Shown here one piece after another: positions 17,267 through 26,046 of a DNA stretch of 64,000 nt. Source of the DNA: Longimicrobiales bacterium (GTDB lineage: Bacteria; Gemmatimonadota; Gemmatimonadetes; Longimicrobiales; Gaopeijiaceae); the NCBI GenBank assembly GCA_028278645.1, contig JANQDZ010000065.1, positions 35,178-99,177 on the forward strand, in the 5' to 3' direction. The notes beneath the pieces were generated by a model. That model searched no databases and was not told where the DNA came from. It saw only the letters and a program-made list of their open reading frames with translations. The position numbers were made by a program, and so were the translations under genes. How positions within the stretch are numbered: the first letter of the stretch is position 1; the number at the start of each line of letters is the position of its first letter.

Positions 17267-19288
17267 ATGCCATCCCTCGAAGGCCCCTCCCGAGACCAGC
17301 ACCTCGTCGACGCAATTCGTGTCCTCTCCATGGACGCCGTTCAGAAAGCCAATTCGGGACATCCGGGTGCCCCCATGGGTCTGGCTCCCCTGGGATACGA
17401 GGTCTGGACCCGGCACATGCGGCACAATCCCCTCGATCCCACATGGCCGGACCGGGATCGTTTTGTCCTGTCGCTGGGTCACGCGTCGATGTTGATCTAC
17501 TCCCTCCTCCACCTCACCGGGTACGACCTCAGCCTGGACGACATCAAGGAGTTCCGGCAGTGGGGATCCAGAACACCGGGGCACCCCGAGTACGGGATCA
17601 CGCCGGGGGTGGAGACCACAACAGGCCCCCTGGGCCAGGGGGTGGCGAACTCTGTCGGGATGGCGATGGCGGAGCGTTGGCTGGCCGATCGCTACAACAA
17701 GCCAGGGCATGAGATCGTCGATCACTTCACCTACGTGTTCTGCTCGGATGGCGACCTCATGGAGGGGATCTCCCATGAAGCCGCAGAGATAGCGGGCCAT
17801 CAGCAGCTCGGGAAGCTGATCTGGATCTACGACGACAACCAGATCTCCATCGAGGGGGATACGGACCTCGCCTCCAGCACCGATCAGGAGCTCCGGTTCC
17901 GCTCGTATGGGTGGCACGTTCTGCGGGTGGGCGACGGAAACGACCGGGCGGCCATGGACAAGGCCCTTCAGGACGCCCGGGCTGAAACGAAAAAACCCAC
18001 CCTCATCATTCTCCGGACCCAGATCGCGTTCGGTAGCCCCAACAAAGCCGGAAGCGAAAGCAGCCATGGGGCTCCTCTCGGTGAGGAGGAGATCAAGGCG
18101 ACCAAGGAGAACCTGGGCTACCCCTCCCAGGATGCTTTTTACGTCGATCCGGGAGCCTTGGCATGGTGCAGAGACGAGTGTCAGATCCGGGGCAGGAAAT
18201 TCCAGGAGGACTGGGAAGAACGGTTCGGTGAGTACCAGGCCGAGTTCCCCGACGAGGCAGCCGAGTTCGAAGGCGTCATGGCCGGACAGCTACCGGAAGA
18301 TTGGGACGCCGACGTTCCGGAGTTGGTGGAACTGGAGAAGGCACAAGCCACCCGAGTTTCTTCGGGTACCGTTCTCCAAACCCTGGCGGGGCGGATACCG
18401 AATCTCATCGGAGGGTCGGCAGACCTGGCCGGATCCAACAAGACCGACATCAAGGGAGGCGGGGACCTGCTGGCTCACAACCCGGGCGGCCGCATCATCC
18501 ATTTCGGGGTCCGTGAACACGCCATGGCGTCGATGCTGAACGGAATGGCGCTCCACGGAGGCGTTCGCCCGTTTGCAGGGACCTTCCTGGTGTTCTCCGA
18601 CTACATGCGACCGGCCATCAGGATGGCTGCCCTGATGGAGATCCCCGTCACGTACGTGTTCACCCATGACTCCATCGGCCTCGGTGAGGACGGCCCGACC
18701 CACCAGCCGGTAGAGCACCTCATGACGCTCCGGGCCATCCCGAACCTCATTGATCTCAGGCCCGGTGACCCCGCCGAAACAGCGGTCGCCTGGAAGGTCG
18801 CTATGGAACAGGAAGACCGCCCGTCGTTCCTTTCCCTGACGAGGCAGGGGATACCCTGTCTGGAACGGACCAACGCCAACGGCGCGGAGGATCTGCGGAT
18901 GGGTGGTTATATCATGCAGGAGGCCACCGGCGGCACCCCGCAGCTCATCCTCATGGCCAGCGGGTCGGAGCTCCACATGGCCGTGGAGGCCCGGGCCGGA
19001 TTCGAGTCCGAAGGCGTTTCGACGCGGGTAGTGAGTATACCGAGCTGGCATCTGTTCATGGCTCAGGACCAGGAGTACCGGGATCGGGTGCTACCGCCCG
19101 AGATCTCATCCAGGGTTTCAGTGGAAGCTGGTACGACCCTGGGGTGGGAGCGCTGGTTGGGGGCCGATGGGAAGGCCGTCGGCATCGACCGGTTCGGGGC
19201 CTCCGCGCCGTGGTCTGTCCTCTTCCAAGAATTCGGGATCACTTCTGCTGCTGTTGTGGAAGCGGCCAGGGAGGTCCTGGGACGGTAG
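17267..19288 (+). CDS. tkt: Transketolase
   Basis: ThDP-dependent transfer of two-carbon units in the pentose phosphate pathway. 673 aa from ATG 17267. Landmarks: NSGHPGAPMG and HASMLIYSLLHLTGY at the start, TTGPLGQGVANSVG, the ThDP/metal motif CSDGDLMEGISHEA, the SSHGAPLG loop, the ThDP-binding FGVREHAMASMLNGMALHGG, and EDGPTHQPVEHL in the pyrimidine domain. The frame extends upstream to 17159 through the terminator hairpin; the internal ATG starts the conserved sequence. Its last codons overlap the start of the next, frameshifted gene. Confidence 0.96.
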   Translation: MPSLEGPSRDQHLVDAIRVLSMDAVQKANSGHPGAPMGLAPLGYEVWTRHMRHNPLDPTWPDRDRFVLSLGHASMLIYSLLHLTGYDLSLDDIKEFRQWGSRTPGHPEYGITPGVETTTGPLGQGVANSVGMAMAERWLADRYNKPGHEIVDHFTYVFCSDGDLMEGISHEAAEIAGHQQLGKLIWIYDDNQISIEGDTDLASSTDQELRFRSYGWHVLRVGDGNDRAAMDKALQDARAETKKPTLIILRTQIAFGSPNKAGSESSHGAPLGEEEIKATKENLGYPSQDAFYVDPGALAWCRDECQIRGRKFQEDWEERFGEYQAEFPDEAAEFEGVMAGQLPEDWDADVPELVELEKAQATRVSSGTVLQTLAGRIPNLIGGSADLAGSNKTDIKGGGDLLAHNPGGRIIHFGVREHAMASMLNGMALHGGVRPFAGTFLVFSDYMRPAIRMAALMEIPVTYVFTHDSIGLGEDGPTHQPVEHLMTLRAIPNLIDLRPGDPAETAVAWKVAMEQEDRPSFLSLTRQGIPCLERTNANGAEDLRMGGYIMQEATGGTPQLILMASGSELHMAVEARAGFESEGVSTRVVSIPSWHLFMAQDQEYRDRVLPPEISSRVSVEAGTTLGWERWLGADGKAVGIDRFGASAPWSVLFQEFGITSAAVVEAAREVLGR

Positions 19289-19612
19289 AATCGGAGGACT
19301 CACGATCCTCTATGTCCTTTTCCTGGGCCTCTTCGCCCTGAACGTCTTCGGAGAAGGGCACACCTTCTGGCAGACCCTGGTGCCCCTGCTCATGCACCTC
19401 ATCCCCAACGTCTTGGTGCTCGCACTCCTTCTCCTGGCTTGGCGATGGGAATGGATCGGCGCCGTGGCCTTCGCCGGCTCGGGCCTGTTCTACATCATCT
19501 GGGCATGGGCAAATTTCATATCTCTTCCTATGTCCTCATCTCGGGCCCCCTCTTCCTGGTAGCGGCGCTTTTTCTGGTTGGTTGGATAGGGAGGTGTCAG
19601 GTGCGGGGGTGA
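19254..19612 (+). pseudogene. Small four-helix membrane protein (DUF7670-like) split by a -1 shift
   Basis: The first part reads TILYVLFLGLFALNVFGEG, then LLMHLIPNVLVLALLLLAWRWEWIG and GLFYIIWAWAN and stops at 19562. In the -1 frame from about 19508, GKFHISSYVLISGPLFLVAALFLVG follows to a TGA at 19610-19612. I recall small membrane proteins of this pattern having both parts in one chain, ending YVLISGPLF(L/I). One extra G in the GGG at 19507-19509 would restore the frame, so a sequencing or real homopolymer deletion is likely. Alternatively AAATTTC (19511-19517) is a slippery heptamer in the right register for programmed -1 frameshifting. The start is uncertain (TTG 19254 overlaps tkt by 35 bp). 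Confidence 0.65.
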
Positions 19613-19710
19613 CTCCCGACAACCCCTGAAGACAGACTAGATTTGGGACGTAATCAAGGCAGGCGGGAACAAGCGGTTTCCGCCGGTCTTTTGAGAGAAC
19701 CCGTCTGGTC

Positions 19711-20754
19711 ATGTATTCCACTTGCATGTTCTGCCACCAACCTCTCGGGGAAAACCAGCTCGTGGAGCATTTCCCTGTGGGTCGCCGTCTGGCTTTCGAC
19801 TCTGCCAAAGGTCGACTCTGGGTCGTGTGCAGGAAGTGCGAGCGTTGGAACCTCTCCCCAATCGAGGAACGGTGGGAGGCCATCGAAGACTGTGAGAGGC
19901 TCTTTCACAGCACCCGTATGCGGGCCTCATCCGAAAACATCGGGATGGCTCGGCACCTAGAAGGCACCGAGCTGGTTCGAATCGGCGTACCACTGCGTCC
20001 CGAATTTGCCGCGTGGCGATACGGGGACCAGTTCGGCCGGCGCCGAAAGAAAGCCGTCCTTTTCGGAGTCGGGGTCGGAGCGGTAGTCGGGACGGTGGCT
20101 ATAGCAGGAGTGGCCACCGGTGTGCTTTCCGGCGCTCTGCTGGGCCAGTCCGGGAACTTCGTGAACATCATCAGGAACTCCCGCACCCTGGTGCGGCTTA
20201 AGGATGAGAACGGAAAGGTCTTGAAGTTAAAGGCCCCCGATCTGGAAAAAGCCAAGCTCCTTTCCGCCGGGGAAGACGACGACTGGGTCATCGAGATCAA
20301 GCGGGGCAAGCTGGACAAACGGTGGGAGGGGACCGAAGCGGTGAAGGTCGCCAACCGACTCATCACCGGAATCAACCGGGCAGGGGCTGGAAAAGGCGTC
20401 GTCCAGGACGCGGTACGGGAAATCGAGGACGCCGGTCACCCCATGGAATTCCTCAGGCGGATCTCCTTGGAAAGGAAAGACGAGTCAGACAACATCTGGA
20501 CTCGACCGGTTGGTGACGGCTCTTGGAAACCGATCAAGGAAAAGCACTACGGCATCGTTCATCGGTTGCCCCGACCTTCCAGGCTGGCTCTCGAAATGGC
20601 GCTGCACGAGGAACAGGAGCGGCGAGCCCTTCAGGGTGAGTTGAAGGCTTTGGAAGCGGTATGGAAACAGGCCGAAGAAATCGCAGCCATCTCCGACAGT
20701 CTCCTCCTCCCGGAAGGGGCAGACGACTTCCTGGAAGAGCACAGGGACGCCTGA
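19711..20754 (+). CDS. Unknown protein with zinc-finger-like N-terminus and membrane segment
   Basis: 347 aa. The N-terminus holds two CxxC pairs (C5/C8 and C40/C43, in CMFC and CRKC), likely one zinc-binding knuckle that recalls HNH-like or ribbon folds (FCHQPLGENQLVEHFPVGRRLAFD). Residues 115-146 form a Gly/Val/Ala-rich membrane hairpin (VLFGVGVGAVVGTVAIAGVA). The C-terminal 200 residues are charged, with a predicted coiled helix near the end (LALEMALHEEQERRALQGELKALEAVWKQ). I do not recognise the family. It stands alone between tkt and the DsbD gene, with a hairpin at its 3' end. Confidence 0.75.
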   Translation: MYSTCMFCHQPLGENQLVEHFPVGRRLAFDSAKGRLWVVCRKCERWNLSPIEERWEAIEDCERLFHSTRMRASSENIGMARHLEGTELVRIGVPLRPEFAAWRYGDQFGRRRKKAVLFGVGVGAVVGTVAIAGVATGVLSGALLGQSGNFVNIIRNSRTLVRLKDENGKVLKLKAPDLEKAKLLSAGEDDDWVIEIKRGKLDKRWEGTEAVKVANRLITGINRAGAGKGVVQDAVREIEDAGHPMEFLRRISLERKDESDNIWTRPVGDGSWKPIKEKHYGIVHRLPRPSRLALEMALHEEQERRALQGELKALEAVWKQAEEIAAISDSLLLPEGADDFLEEHRDA

Positions 20755-20757
20755 CCC

Positions 20758-20779
20758 GAAGCCCGGAATCCGGGCCTTC
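20758..20779 (+). terminator. Hairpin after the unknown membrane protein gene
   Basis: GAAGCCCGG (20758-20766) pairs with CCGGGCCTTC (20770-20779) around AAT with one bulged base. It starts 4 nt after the stop codon. There is no T run, so termination is plausible but weak. Confidence 0.45.
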
Positions 20780-20872
20780 GCCCATCCGCCCTGGAATCCC
20801 CCCCCGATTTCCAGTACACTCCTCTCCGTCAGGCTTCGTTAACCCGACTTCAATCAGGAGCTTACGACGCTC

Positions 20873-23089
20873 GTGCGCTTCTTGAAGAGAGATTTTCGCC
20901 AGCGGCTGAATGCGACCTCGTCGGTCGGTTTGATGGCTTCGGCCGGCCTGTTCTCGTTTCTGGGATTGGCCGGCGCCCCGGACCTCGTTTCCGGACAGGA
21001 ATTCAACAGCCCCCAAAGTGACGCCTTCCTGGTTTCGGAGGTGTCCAGCATCCAAGCCGGGACCCCATTCACGGTGGCAGTCCGGTTCGAGATGAACCCC
21101 GGTTGGCACAACTACTTCCCCAACGTGGGAGATACGGGGCTCCCTACCGAGATCGACTGGGCCCTCCCCTCCGGCTTCGAAGCGGGTGAGATCCACTGGC
21201 CAGTTCCGTCCCAGTACCGGTCGGGTCCCCTTTTGGATTATGTCTACAGCGACGGTTTGGCCCTCATGGTGGTAATCACACCTCCGGTCGACCTTCCCGC
21301 AGGCGGGAATGTGACGATCGAGGCCAACGTCGAATGGCTCATCTGCGAGGCCCTCTGCGATCCCGACTTCGCCGAGGTTTCCTTGGAGCTCCCGGTAACC
21401 GAAGGGACCCCTGGGCTCGACCCCCGATGGGCGGATCTGTTTCAAACCGCCCGGGCCCGCCTCCCGAAGTCCGTGCCGTCCTGGACGGCCAATGCCGATC
21501 TGACCGAAGGGGGATACACCCTCTCGATCCAGTCGTCTGACGAAAACCTCTCTGTCCCGGACTCCGTGTACTTCTTTTCCTGGGATGCGGGAGTGGTAGA
21601 ACCTGCGGCGGCCCAGGTGATGGTGGCGGAAGGGGGCAGCCTGACCCTGGAATTGGCCCGATCCGCTTATGCCACCGAAACAGCCGCCACCCTGAGAGGC
21701 ATCCTGAAGGCCGAGGATGGCAGCAGTTGGAGCGCGGAAGAGATGGTGTCGGGCCTCCTCGTCGAAACGGCAGTGGAAGGGGTTCCCCCTCCACAGGAGG
21801 CCGGCTCGGCAGCTGACCCCTCCGCCACGGCCCTTTCGGGAGCGGCCCAGGCCGGCGGGTCCGAAGGCTTCACCCTGACCCTCGCGCTGGTTTTTGCATT
21901 CCTGGGCGGGATCCTTCTGAACCTCATGCCCTGCGTTTTCCCAATCCTGTCTCTGAAGATTCTCGGGGCCGCCAGCCAGGGTGGAGAAGACAGGGTTCAG
22001 GTCAGGAACCAGGGCGTCCTGTTCGCCCTGGGTGTGATCTTGGCGTTCCTGGCCCTGGCTGGGCTTCTGATCGCTCTAAGGGCGGGAGGCAATCAGTTGG
22101 GGTGGGGATTCCAGCTCCAGTCTCCGACCTTCGTCGCCTTCATGGCAGCCCTGTTCTTCGCCATCGGATTAAACCTGATGGGCCTCTTCGAGGTGGGAGC
22201 GGCCCTCACACGGATCGGCGGCAGGATAGGCGAGTCTGGTAGCCCCGGTGAATCCCTTGCATCAGGGGTGTTGGCCACGTTTATCGCCACCCCCTGCACC
22301 GCTCCATTCATGGGAGCGGCGCTAGGGTTCGCCCTCACTCGGTCCATCCCGGAAACCCTTCTCATCTTCGGATTCCTGGGATTCGGGATGGCCCTGCCCT
22401 ACCTGATTCTTTCTCTGGCCCCGGGGCTCTTGGAGAAACTTCCGAGGCCGGGCCCGTGGATGGAGACGCTCAGGCATGTCATGGCGTTTCCCATGTTTGC
22501 CACCGTCATCTGGCTCATTTGGGTCTTCGGCCAGCAAACGGGGATCGGTGGCGCCACCTATCTGCTCTCGGCCCTCCTTTTTGTCACGTCCGCCGGATGG
22601 ATGGTGGGAAGGTGGCAAAGGACCGATAAAAGGAGCGGGATCGTCGCCCGGGCAGTGTCTTTGGTGATGTGGGCCATCGCCATCGGTCTGGTGGCCCGGG
22701 GCGCCGCCCAGGAAGCCCCCCTCATGGCCGTCACCGAGGGCTGGACTCCCTACTCCCAAGCAGAGGTGGATCGCACGCTGGCCGAGGGAACGCCGGTATT
22801 CCTGGACTTCACGGCCGCCTGGTGTCTCACCTGTCAGGTGAACGAGCGGGTCGTGTTGGACACCGATGATGTCCAGCAGGCCTTCCAGGATCGGAACGTC
22901 GCCCTCTTCAAAGCGGACTGGACCAGGTACGATCCCGAAATCACCGAAGCCCTGGAGGCCCTGGGTCGAAGTGGAGTCCCGGTATACGTGCTCTACCGGG
23001 GTGGATCGGGCTCGGAGCCCTACATTCTTCCGGCGCTTCTCACGGAACAGATCGTGCTGGATGCCCTGGAAGAGGTTCTTTCACCCTGA
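20873..23089 (+). CDS. DsbD-type thiol:disulfide reductase (membrane electron carrier)
   Basis: 738 aa. After a signal-like N-terminus comes a DsbD-alpha-like beta domain (about 50-320: WHNYFPNVGDTGLPTEIDW), an eight-helix membrane domain with the redox cysteines LNLMPCVFPILSLK (near 357) and IATPCTAPFMG (near 474), and a C-terminal thioredoxin domain with CLTC in FTAAWCLTCQVNE (near 648). This is the order of DsbD/ScsB proteins that carry electrons from cytosolic thioredoxin to the periplasm. Start GTG 20873, with AGGAG 12 nt upstream. Genes for an exported redoxin and a VKOR-DsbA protein follow, so reducing and oxidising branches of envelope thiol chemistry sit together. Confidence 0.92.
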   Translation: MRFLKRDFRQRLNATSSVGLMASAGLFSFLGLAGAPDLVSGQEFNSPQSDAFLVSEVSSIQAGTPFTVAVRFEMNPGWHNYFPNVGDTGLPTEIDWALPSGFEAGEIHWPVPSQYRSGPLLDYVYSDGLALMVVITPPVDLPAGGNVTIEANVEWLICEALCDPDFAEVSLELPVTEGTPGLDPRWADLFQTARARLPKSVPSWTANADLTEGGYTLSIQSSDENLSVPDSVYFFSWDAGVVEPAAAQVMVAEGGSLTLELARSAYATETAATLRGILKAEDGSSWSAEEMVSGLLVETAVEGVPPPQEAGSAADPSATALSGAAQAGGSEGFTLTLALVFAFLGGILLNLMPCVFPILSLKILGAASQGGEDRVQVRNQGVLFALGVILAFLALAGLLIALRAGGNQLGWGFQLQSPTFVAFMAALFFAIGLNLMGLFEVGAALTRIGGRIGESGSPGESLASGVLATFIATPCTAPFMGAALGFALTRSIPETLLIFGFLGFGMALPYLILSLAPGLLEKLPRPGPWMETLRHVMAFPMFATVIWLIWVFGQQTGIGGATYLLSALLFVTSAGWMVGRWQRTDKRSGIVARAVSLVMWAIAIGLVARGAAQEAPLMAVTEGWTPYSQAEVDRTLAEGTPVFLDFTAAWCLTCQVNERVVLDTDDVQQAFQDRNVALFKADWTRYDPEITEALEALGRSGVPVYVLYRGGSGSEPYILPALLTEQIVLDALEEVLSP

Positions 23090-23121
23090 CACCCGGGTCG
23101 GCAGCCGCAGGCCGGTCGCTT

Positions 23122-23147
23122 CGGCCCGGTTGCTCTGGGCCGGTTTT
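23122..23147 (+). terminator. Terminator after the DsbD-type gene
   Basis: CGGCCC (23122-23127) and GGGCCG (23137-23142) form a 6-bp stem with a 9-nt loop, followed by GTTTTCT. It lies 33 nt after the stop codon, so the redoxin gene is probably transcribed from its own promoter. Confidence 0.6.
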
Positions 23148-23227
23148 CTCGGCCCGGAAGGTTCGATCCGGCACTTGAGGATTACATTCACGGCCCCATG
23201 GCCGTGGTTACACATAGGAATGGTTTG

Positions 23228-23848
23228 ATGAGAGTCTTTGCAGCCTTGTTGGTCTTAGGTCTCGCGGCGCCCCAGCTGGCTCCGGACCTCGGTGCCCAGC
23301 TACAGGACCCGGAGATCAGAGCTCCGGCTCCGGCTTTCACCCTCCCAGACACCGAAGGGGGTGAACATTCCCTCACAGACTACGCCGGGGAGTGGGTGGT
23401 GCTGGAGTGGCTGAACTACGGCTGCCCCTTTGTGCAAAAGCACTACGGGAGCGGGAACATGCAGAAGCTCCAAGCCGAGTACGGTCAAAAGGGCGTGATC
23501 TGGCTTTCCGTAGTCTCCTCAGCACCGGGTGAGCAAGGGTACTACGTGGCTTCGGAGATGGCCGCAATGAACGAGGCAAACGGGAACCAAGCCGAAGCAG
23601 TGCTTCTTGACCCGGAGGGCAACGTGGGCCGGGCATACGGGGCCCGGACCACCCCTCAGATGTACGTCATCGATCCCGAGGGCACTCTTCTCTACAACGG
23701 TGCCATCGACGACCGCCCGTCCTCACGTCTGTCGGATATCGACGGCGCTCACAACTACCTGGTCCAGGCTCTCTCGGAAGCCATGGCGGGAAACCCCGTG
23801 AGCCAACCAACGACCCAACCTTACGGCTGCTCCGTCAAGTACAACTAA
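23228..23848 (+). CDS. Exported thioredoxin-fold protein (redoxin/AhpC-TSA type)
   Basis: 206 aa from ATG 23228; ATG 23198 in frame is less likely because the signal peptide MRVFAALLVLGLAAPQLAPDLGAQ fits the later start. The mature part has PAFTLPDTEGGEHSLTDYAGEWVVLEWLNYGCPFVQKHY, with C66 as the only active-site Cys (CPFV, not CxxC), the strands AVLLDPEGNVGRAYGARTTPQMYVID with a cis-Pro, and a C-terminal PYGCSVKYN that brings back a resolving Cys (about 201). This family is common in Acidobacteriota and related phyla. A periplasmic peroxidase or thiol-exchange role, using electrons from the DsbD protein upstream, is inferred. Confidence 0.85.
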   Translation: MRVFAALLVLGLAAPQLAPDLGAQLQDPEIRAPAPAFTLPDTEGGEHSLTDYAGEWVVLEWLNYGCPFVQKHYGSGNMQKLQAEYGQKGVIWLSVVSSAPGEQGYYVASEMAAMNEANGNQAEAVLLDPEGNVGRAYGARTTPQMYVIDPEGTLLYNGAIDDRPSSRLSDIDGAHNYLVQALSEAMAGNPVSQPTTQPYGCSVKYN

Positions 23849-23934
23849 GGGCCGGAGCCCGCCACACCCGGTCATCTTGCCCCGAGAGGGAAACCCCCGT
23901 AGTCATGGTGGTCTGATTTCCGGGTATTCTCGAA

Positions 23935-25191
23935 ATGGAGCTTTCCATGGAACGATCCCTGACCCTGAACGGAGTCACGCTGCCGCGGATCCTGAGTTTT
24001 ATCTCGGGCCTGGGTATGATCGTGGCTTCCGTCATGACCATAGAGCACTACTTCGCAGCCAACTTCCCCGAGACGATCTTCGAGGGGTCGTTTTGCGACA
24101 TCAACGCGTTCTTCAATTGTGACAGCTCGGCGTTCTCCGAAATCTCCCAAATCAGAGGGGTGCCCCTGGGCTTCTTCGGGGTCATCGTCGGAGCCCTGGT
24201 TCTGCTCGGCACGCTGTTTCCCTCGCCCAAGTTCGAGCGGAGCAACAAGAGCATCTCGCTCATCAATGTGATCGGGGTGGTGACACTCCTCGCATACTCG
24301 GTCTTTGTCCTGGGAAGCCTCTGCCTGCTCTGCAGCGGATTCTACCTGTGCTCCATCATCAGCTTCGTCCTTTTCTGGAAGTACGGGATTGATGGAGATG
24401 CCAAAGGGTTCTTCGGGAAGTGGGCTCGGCCATCGATCCTACACTTGCTCACGTTCGGAGTGGTGACCATGGTGGGGGCTTACGGTTTCGCCCATTTCCA
24501 CGAAGCGAAAGCCGACGCCCAAACCGGCGGGGTCCAGGCCCGGATAATCGACCAATACTTCAGCCTTCCCGAGGTGGGGCCCCCTAGTGTTCTCTCGGAC
24601 ACCTGGGCGATCCAATCCACCGAAGAGTTCGACGAAGCCCCGGTTCAGATCGTGGAATATGCCGACCTTCTTTGTCCCGACTGCAAGAGGCTGGCAGATC
24701 AGCTCGGGCAACTCGCGGAAGAGTTCCCCGGGAAGATGAATGTGGTCTTCCAGCCGTTCCCTCTGGAAGCCGTCTGTAACGACGTCGTGGAGAAAGACCT
24801 CCATCCGGAAGCGTGCAACATCCACTACCTGGCCGCCTACGATACCGAGAAGTTCAAGGACATCTACGACCACGTTTGGGGGAACTGGCCTCCGCCTCGG
24901 GGAGCCGAACGGGTGGACTGGATCCGGGAATTGGGGGAGCAGTTCGGCGTCTCGGAAGGGATGACCGATCCGGACACGCAAACCCGTGTACACGAATTGA
25001 TACAGACCGGGAAGGAGTACGAGAAGACGGCCGAAGAGTACTCCTACGGAATCCGATCCACACCCACCATGATCATCAACGGGCGGATGGTCATCGGGAC
25101 CCTTCCGTACGACCAGCTCCGAGCCATCATCGAGGAGATAATCGCCAGGGCAGAAGGCGGGAGCCAATTCCTCGAAGCCTGGGAGGGATAA
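23935..25191 (+). CDS. VKOR-DsbA fusion, disulfide-forming enzyme
   Basis: 418 aa. The N-terminal half is a vitamin K epoxide reductase-type four/five-helix domain: loop cysteines C54 and C62 (SFCDINAFFNCDSSAFSEI) and the quinone-side CxxC C130/C133 (GSLCLLCSGFY). After a last helix (about 168-186) follows a DsbA/thioredoxin domain with C247/C250 (YADLLCPDCKR) and the cis-Pro loop IRSTPTMIINGRMVIG. Such fusions oxidise secreted proteins and pass electrons to quinone, replacing DsbB plus DsbA. ATG 23935 has an alternative at 23947. It is the third gene of the envelope thiol cluster. Confidence 0.92.
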   Translation: MELSMERSLTLNGVTLPRILSFISGLGMIVASVMTIEHYFAANFPETIFEGSFCDINAFFNCDSSAFSEISQIRGVPLGFFGVIVGALVLLGTLFPSPKFERSNKSISLINVIGVVTLLAYSVFVLGSLCLLCSGFYLCSIISFVLFWKYGIDGDAKGFFGKWARPSILHLLTFGVVTMVGAYGFAHFHEAKADAQTGGVQARIIDQYFSLPEVGPPSVLSDTWAIQSTEEFDEAPVQIVEYADLLCPDCKRLADQLGQLAEEFPGKMNVVFQPFPLEAVCNDVVEKDLHPEACNIHYLAAYDTEKFKDIYDHVWGNWPPPRGAERVDWIRELGEQFGVSEGMTDPDTQTRVHELIQTGKEYEKTAEEYSYGIRSTPTMIINGRMVIGTLPYDQLRAIIEEIIARAEGGSQFLEAWEG

Positions 25192-25205
25192 TATAAGCCG
25201 GTAGG

Positions 25206-25337
25206 ATGGTCCTGCTCCTGGCTTTCCTGCCCCAGATCCTGTACGCCTACCATTACGGCCAAACCGATCTTCAAGAGCTCGTGAAGCTCCTGGCCGGCGT
25301 GGAAGGAATCGGGGTTCGGGTCAGGGAAATGGAATAA
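25206..25337 (+). CDS. Possible 43-aa small protein
   Basis: ATG 25206 opens a 43-codon ORF (MVLLLAFLPQILYAYHYGQ, then a helix DLQELVKLLAGVEG) 14 bp after the VKOR-DsbA gene, preceded by a weak GTAGG. The hydrophobic N-terminus followed by an amphipathic helix would suit a small membrane-associated protein, but length and lack of relatives known to me make chance equally possible. Confidence 0.3.
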   Translation: MVLLLAFLPQILYAYHYGQTDLQELVKLLAGVEGIGVRVREME

Positions 25338-25350
25338 GGTTGGGGCCGGA

Positions 25351-25911
25351 TCAGAACCCCCAACGTTGGGCCAACTGAACCGTGTAGAGGCTCGCTTTCA
25401 GCCCCTCCACATTCCGGATCCGCTTCCAGCCAAACTCGATCGACAAAGACCTCGAGACCCGGGTCGAGCCGGAGACGCTGGGCACAAAGCCAATTTTCCG
25501 GGTGCCCTCCCCGAACTCCGATGTCAGGTCAAAAACCCCCATTCCGAGCCCCAGGGCGAGCCGTCGGCCCGGGGACCCTACGGCATAGGTGGGGAGGATG
25601 TAGACGGCACGGAAGTCACCAGCCTCGGTCGTTCGGCCGGCCCGGAAGGGTTGGACATCGACGGTCAGCAGCGCCGCCGAGGTCGCGCGGGTCAACCCCA
25701 ACTTTGCCCCAAAAACCGGACCGAAGTCCCACGCGTCCTCCCGACGTTTGTTGTCAACCGCACCAGCGCCCGCGGTGAGGCTGAAGGTGAAGTAATTGGA
25801 CCTGATCTCCTGGGGAGGCGCCCCTGCCTGGGCGGAGAGGGCAGTCGGCAGGTCGGCCAGTAATGCGGAAAGAGCCAAAACGGCGGTCAGAGCGGCCTTT
25901 CTCTGTTCCAT
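25351..25911 (-). CDS. Outer-membrane beta-barrel-like protein
   Basis: 186 aa. A signal peptide (KAALTAVLALSALLADLPTALSAQA) is followed by alternating hydrophobic strands with Gly turns: YFTFSLTAGAGAV, PVFGAKLGLTR, AALLTVDVQPF, FRAVYILPTYAVG, RRLALGLGMGVFDL and a terminal VQLAQRWGF ending in Phe, the usual outer-membrane assembly signal. It resembles small barrels of the OmpA-like/OprF-N type but without a conserved family motif I can name. It is convergent with the thiol cluster and single. Confidence 0.72.
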   Translation of the reverse strand: MEQRKAALTAVLALSALLADLPTALSAQAGAPPQEIRSNYFTFSLTAGAGAVDNKRREDAWDFGPVFGAKLGLTRATSAALLTVDVQPFRAGRTTEAGDFRAVYILPTYAVGSPGRRLALGLGMGVFDLTSEFGEGTRKIGFVPSVSGSTRVSRSLSIEFGWKRIRNVEGLKASLYTVQLAQRWGF

Positions 25912-26046
25912 AAGATCCTCAGCGACAGGTGATGCGGCCCACGCGTTTGCTCCTATACGACGCGATGGGGACTTCCACCGTTAAACACTTGCACTAACTT
26001 TGTTCCTCGTGGAATGAGCCGAGCCTCCAGGGGCAGGAAAACACCC

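Noticed and set aside
20534..21445. A 303-codon minus-strand frame
   Set aside because: It spans the end of one clear gene and the start of the DsbD gene and has no coding features.
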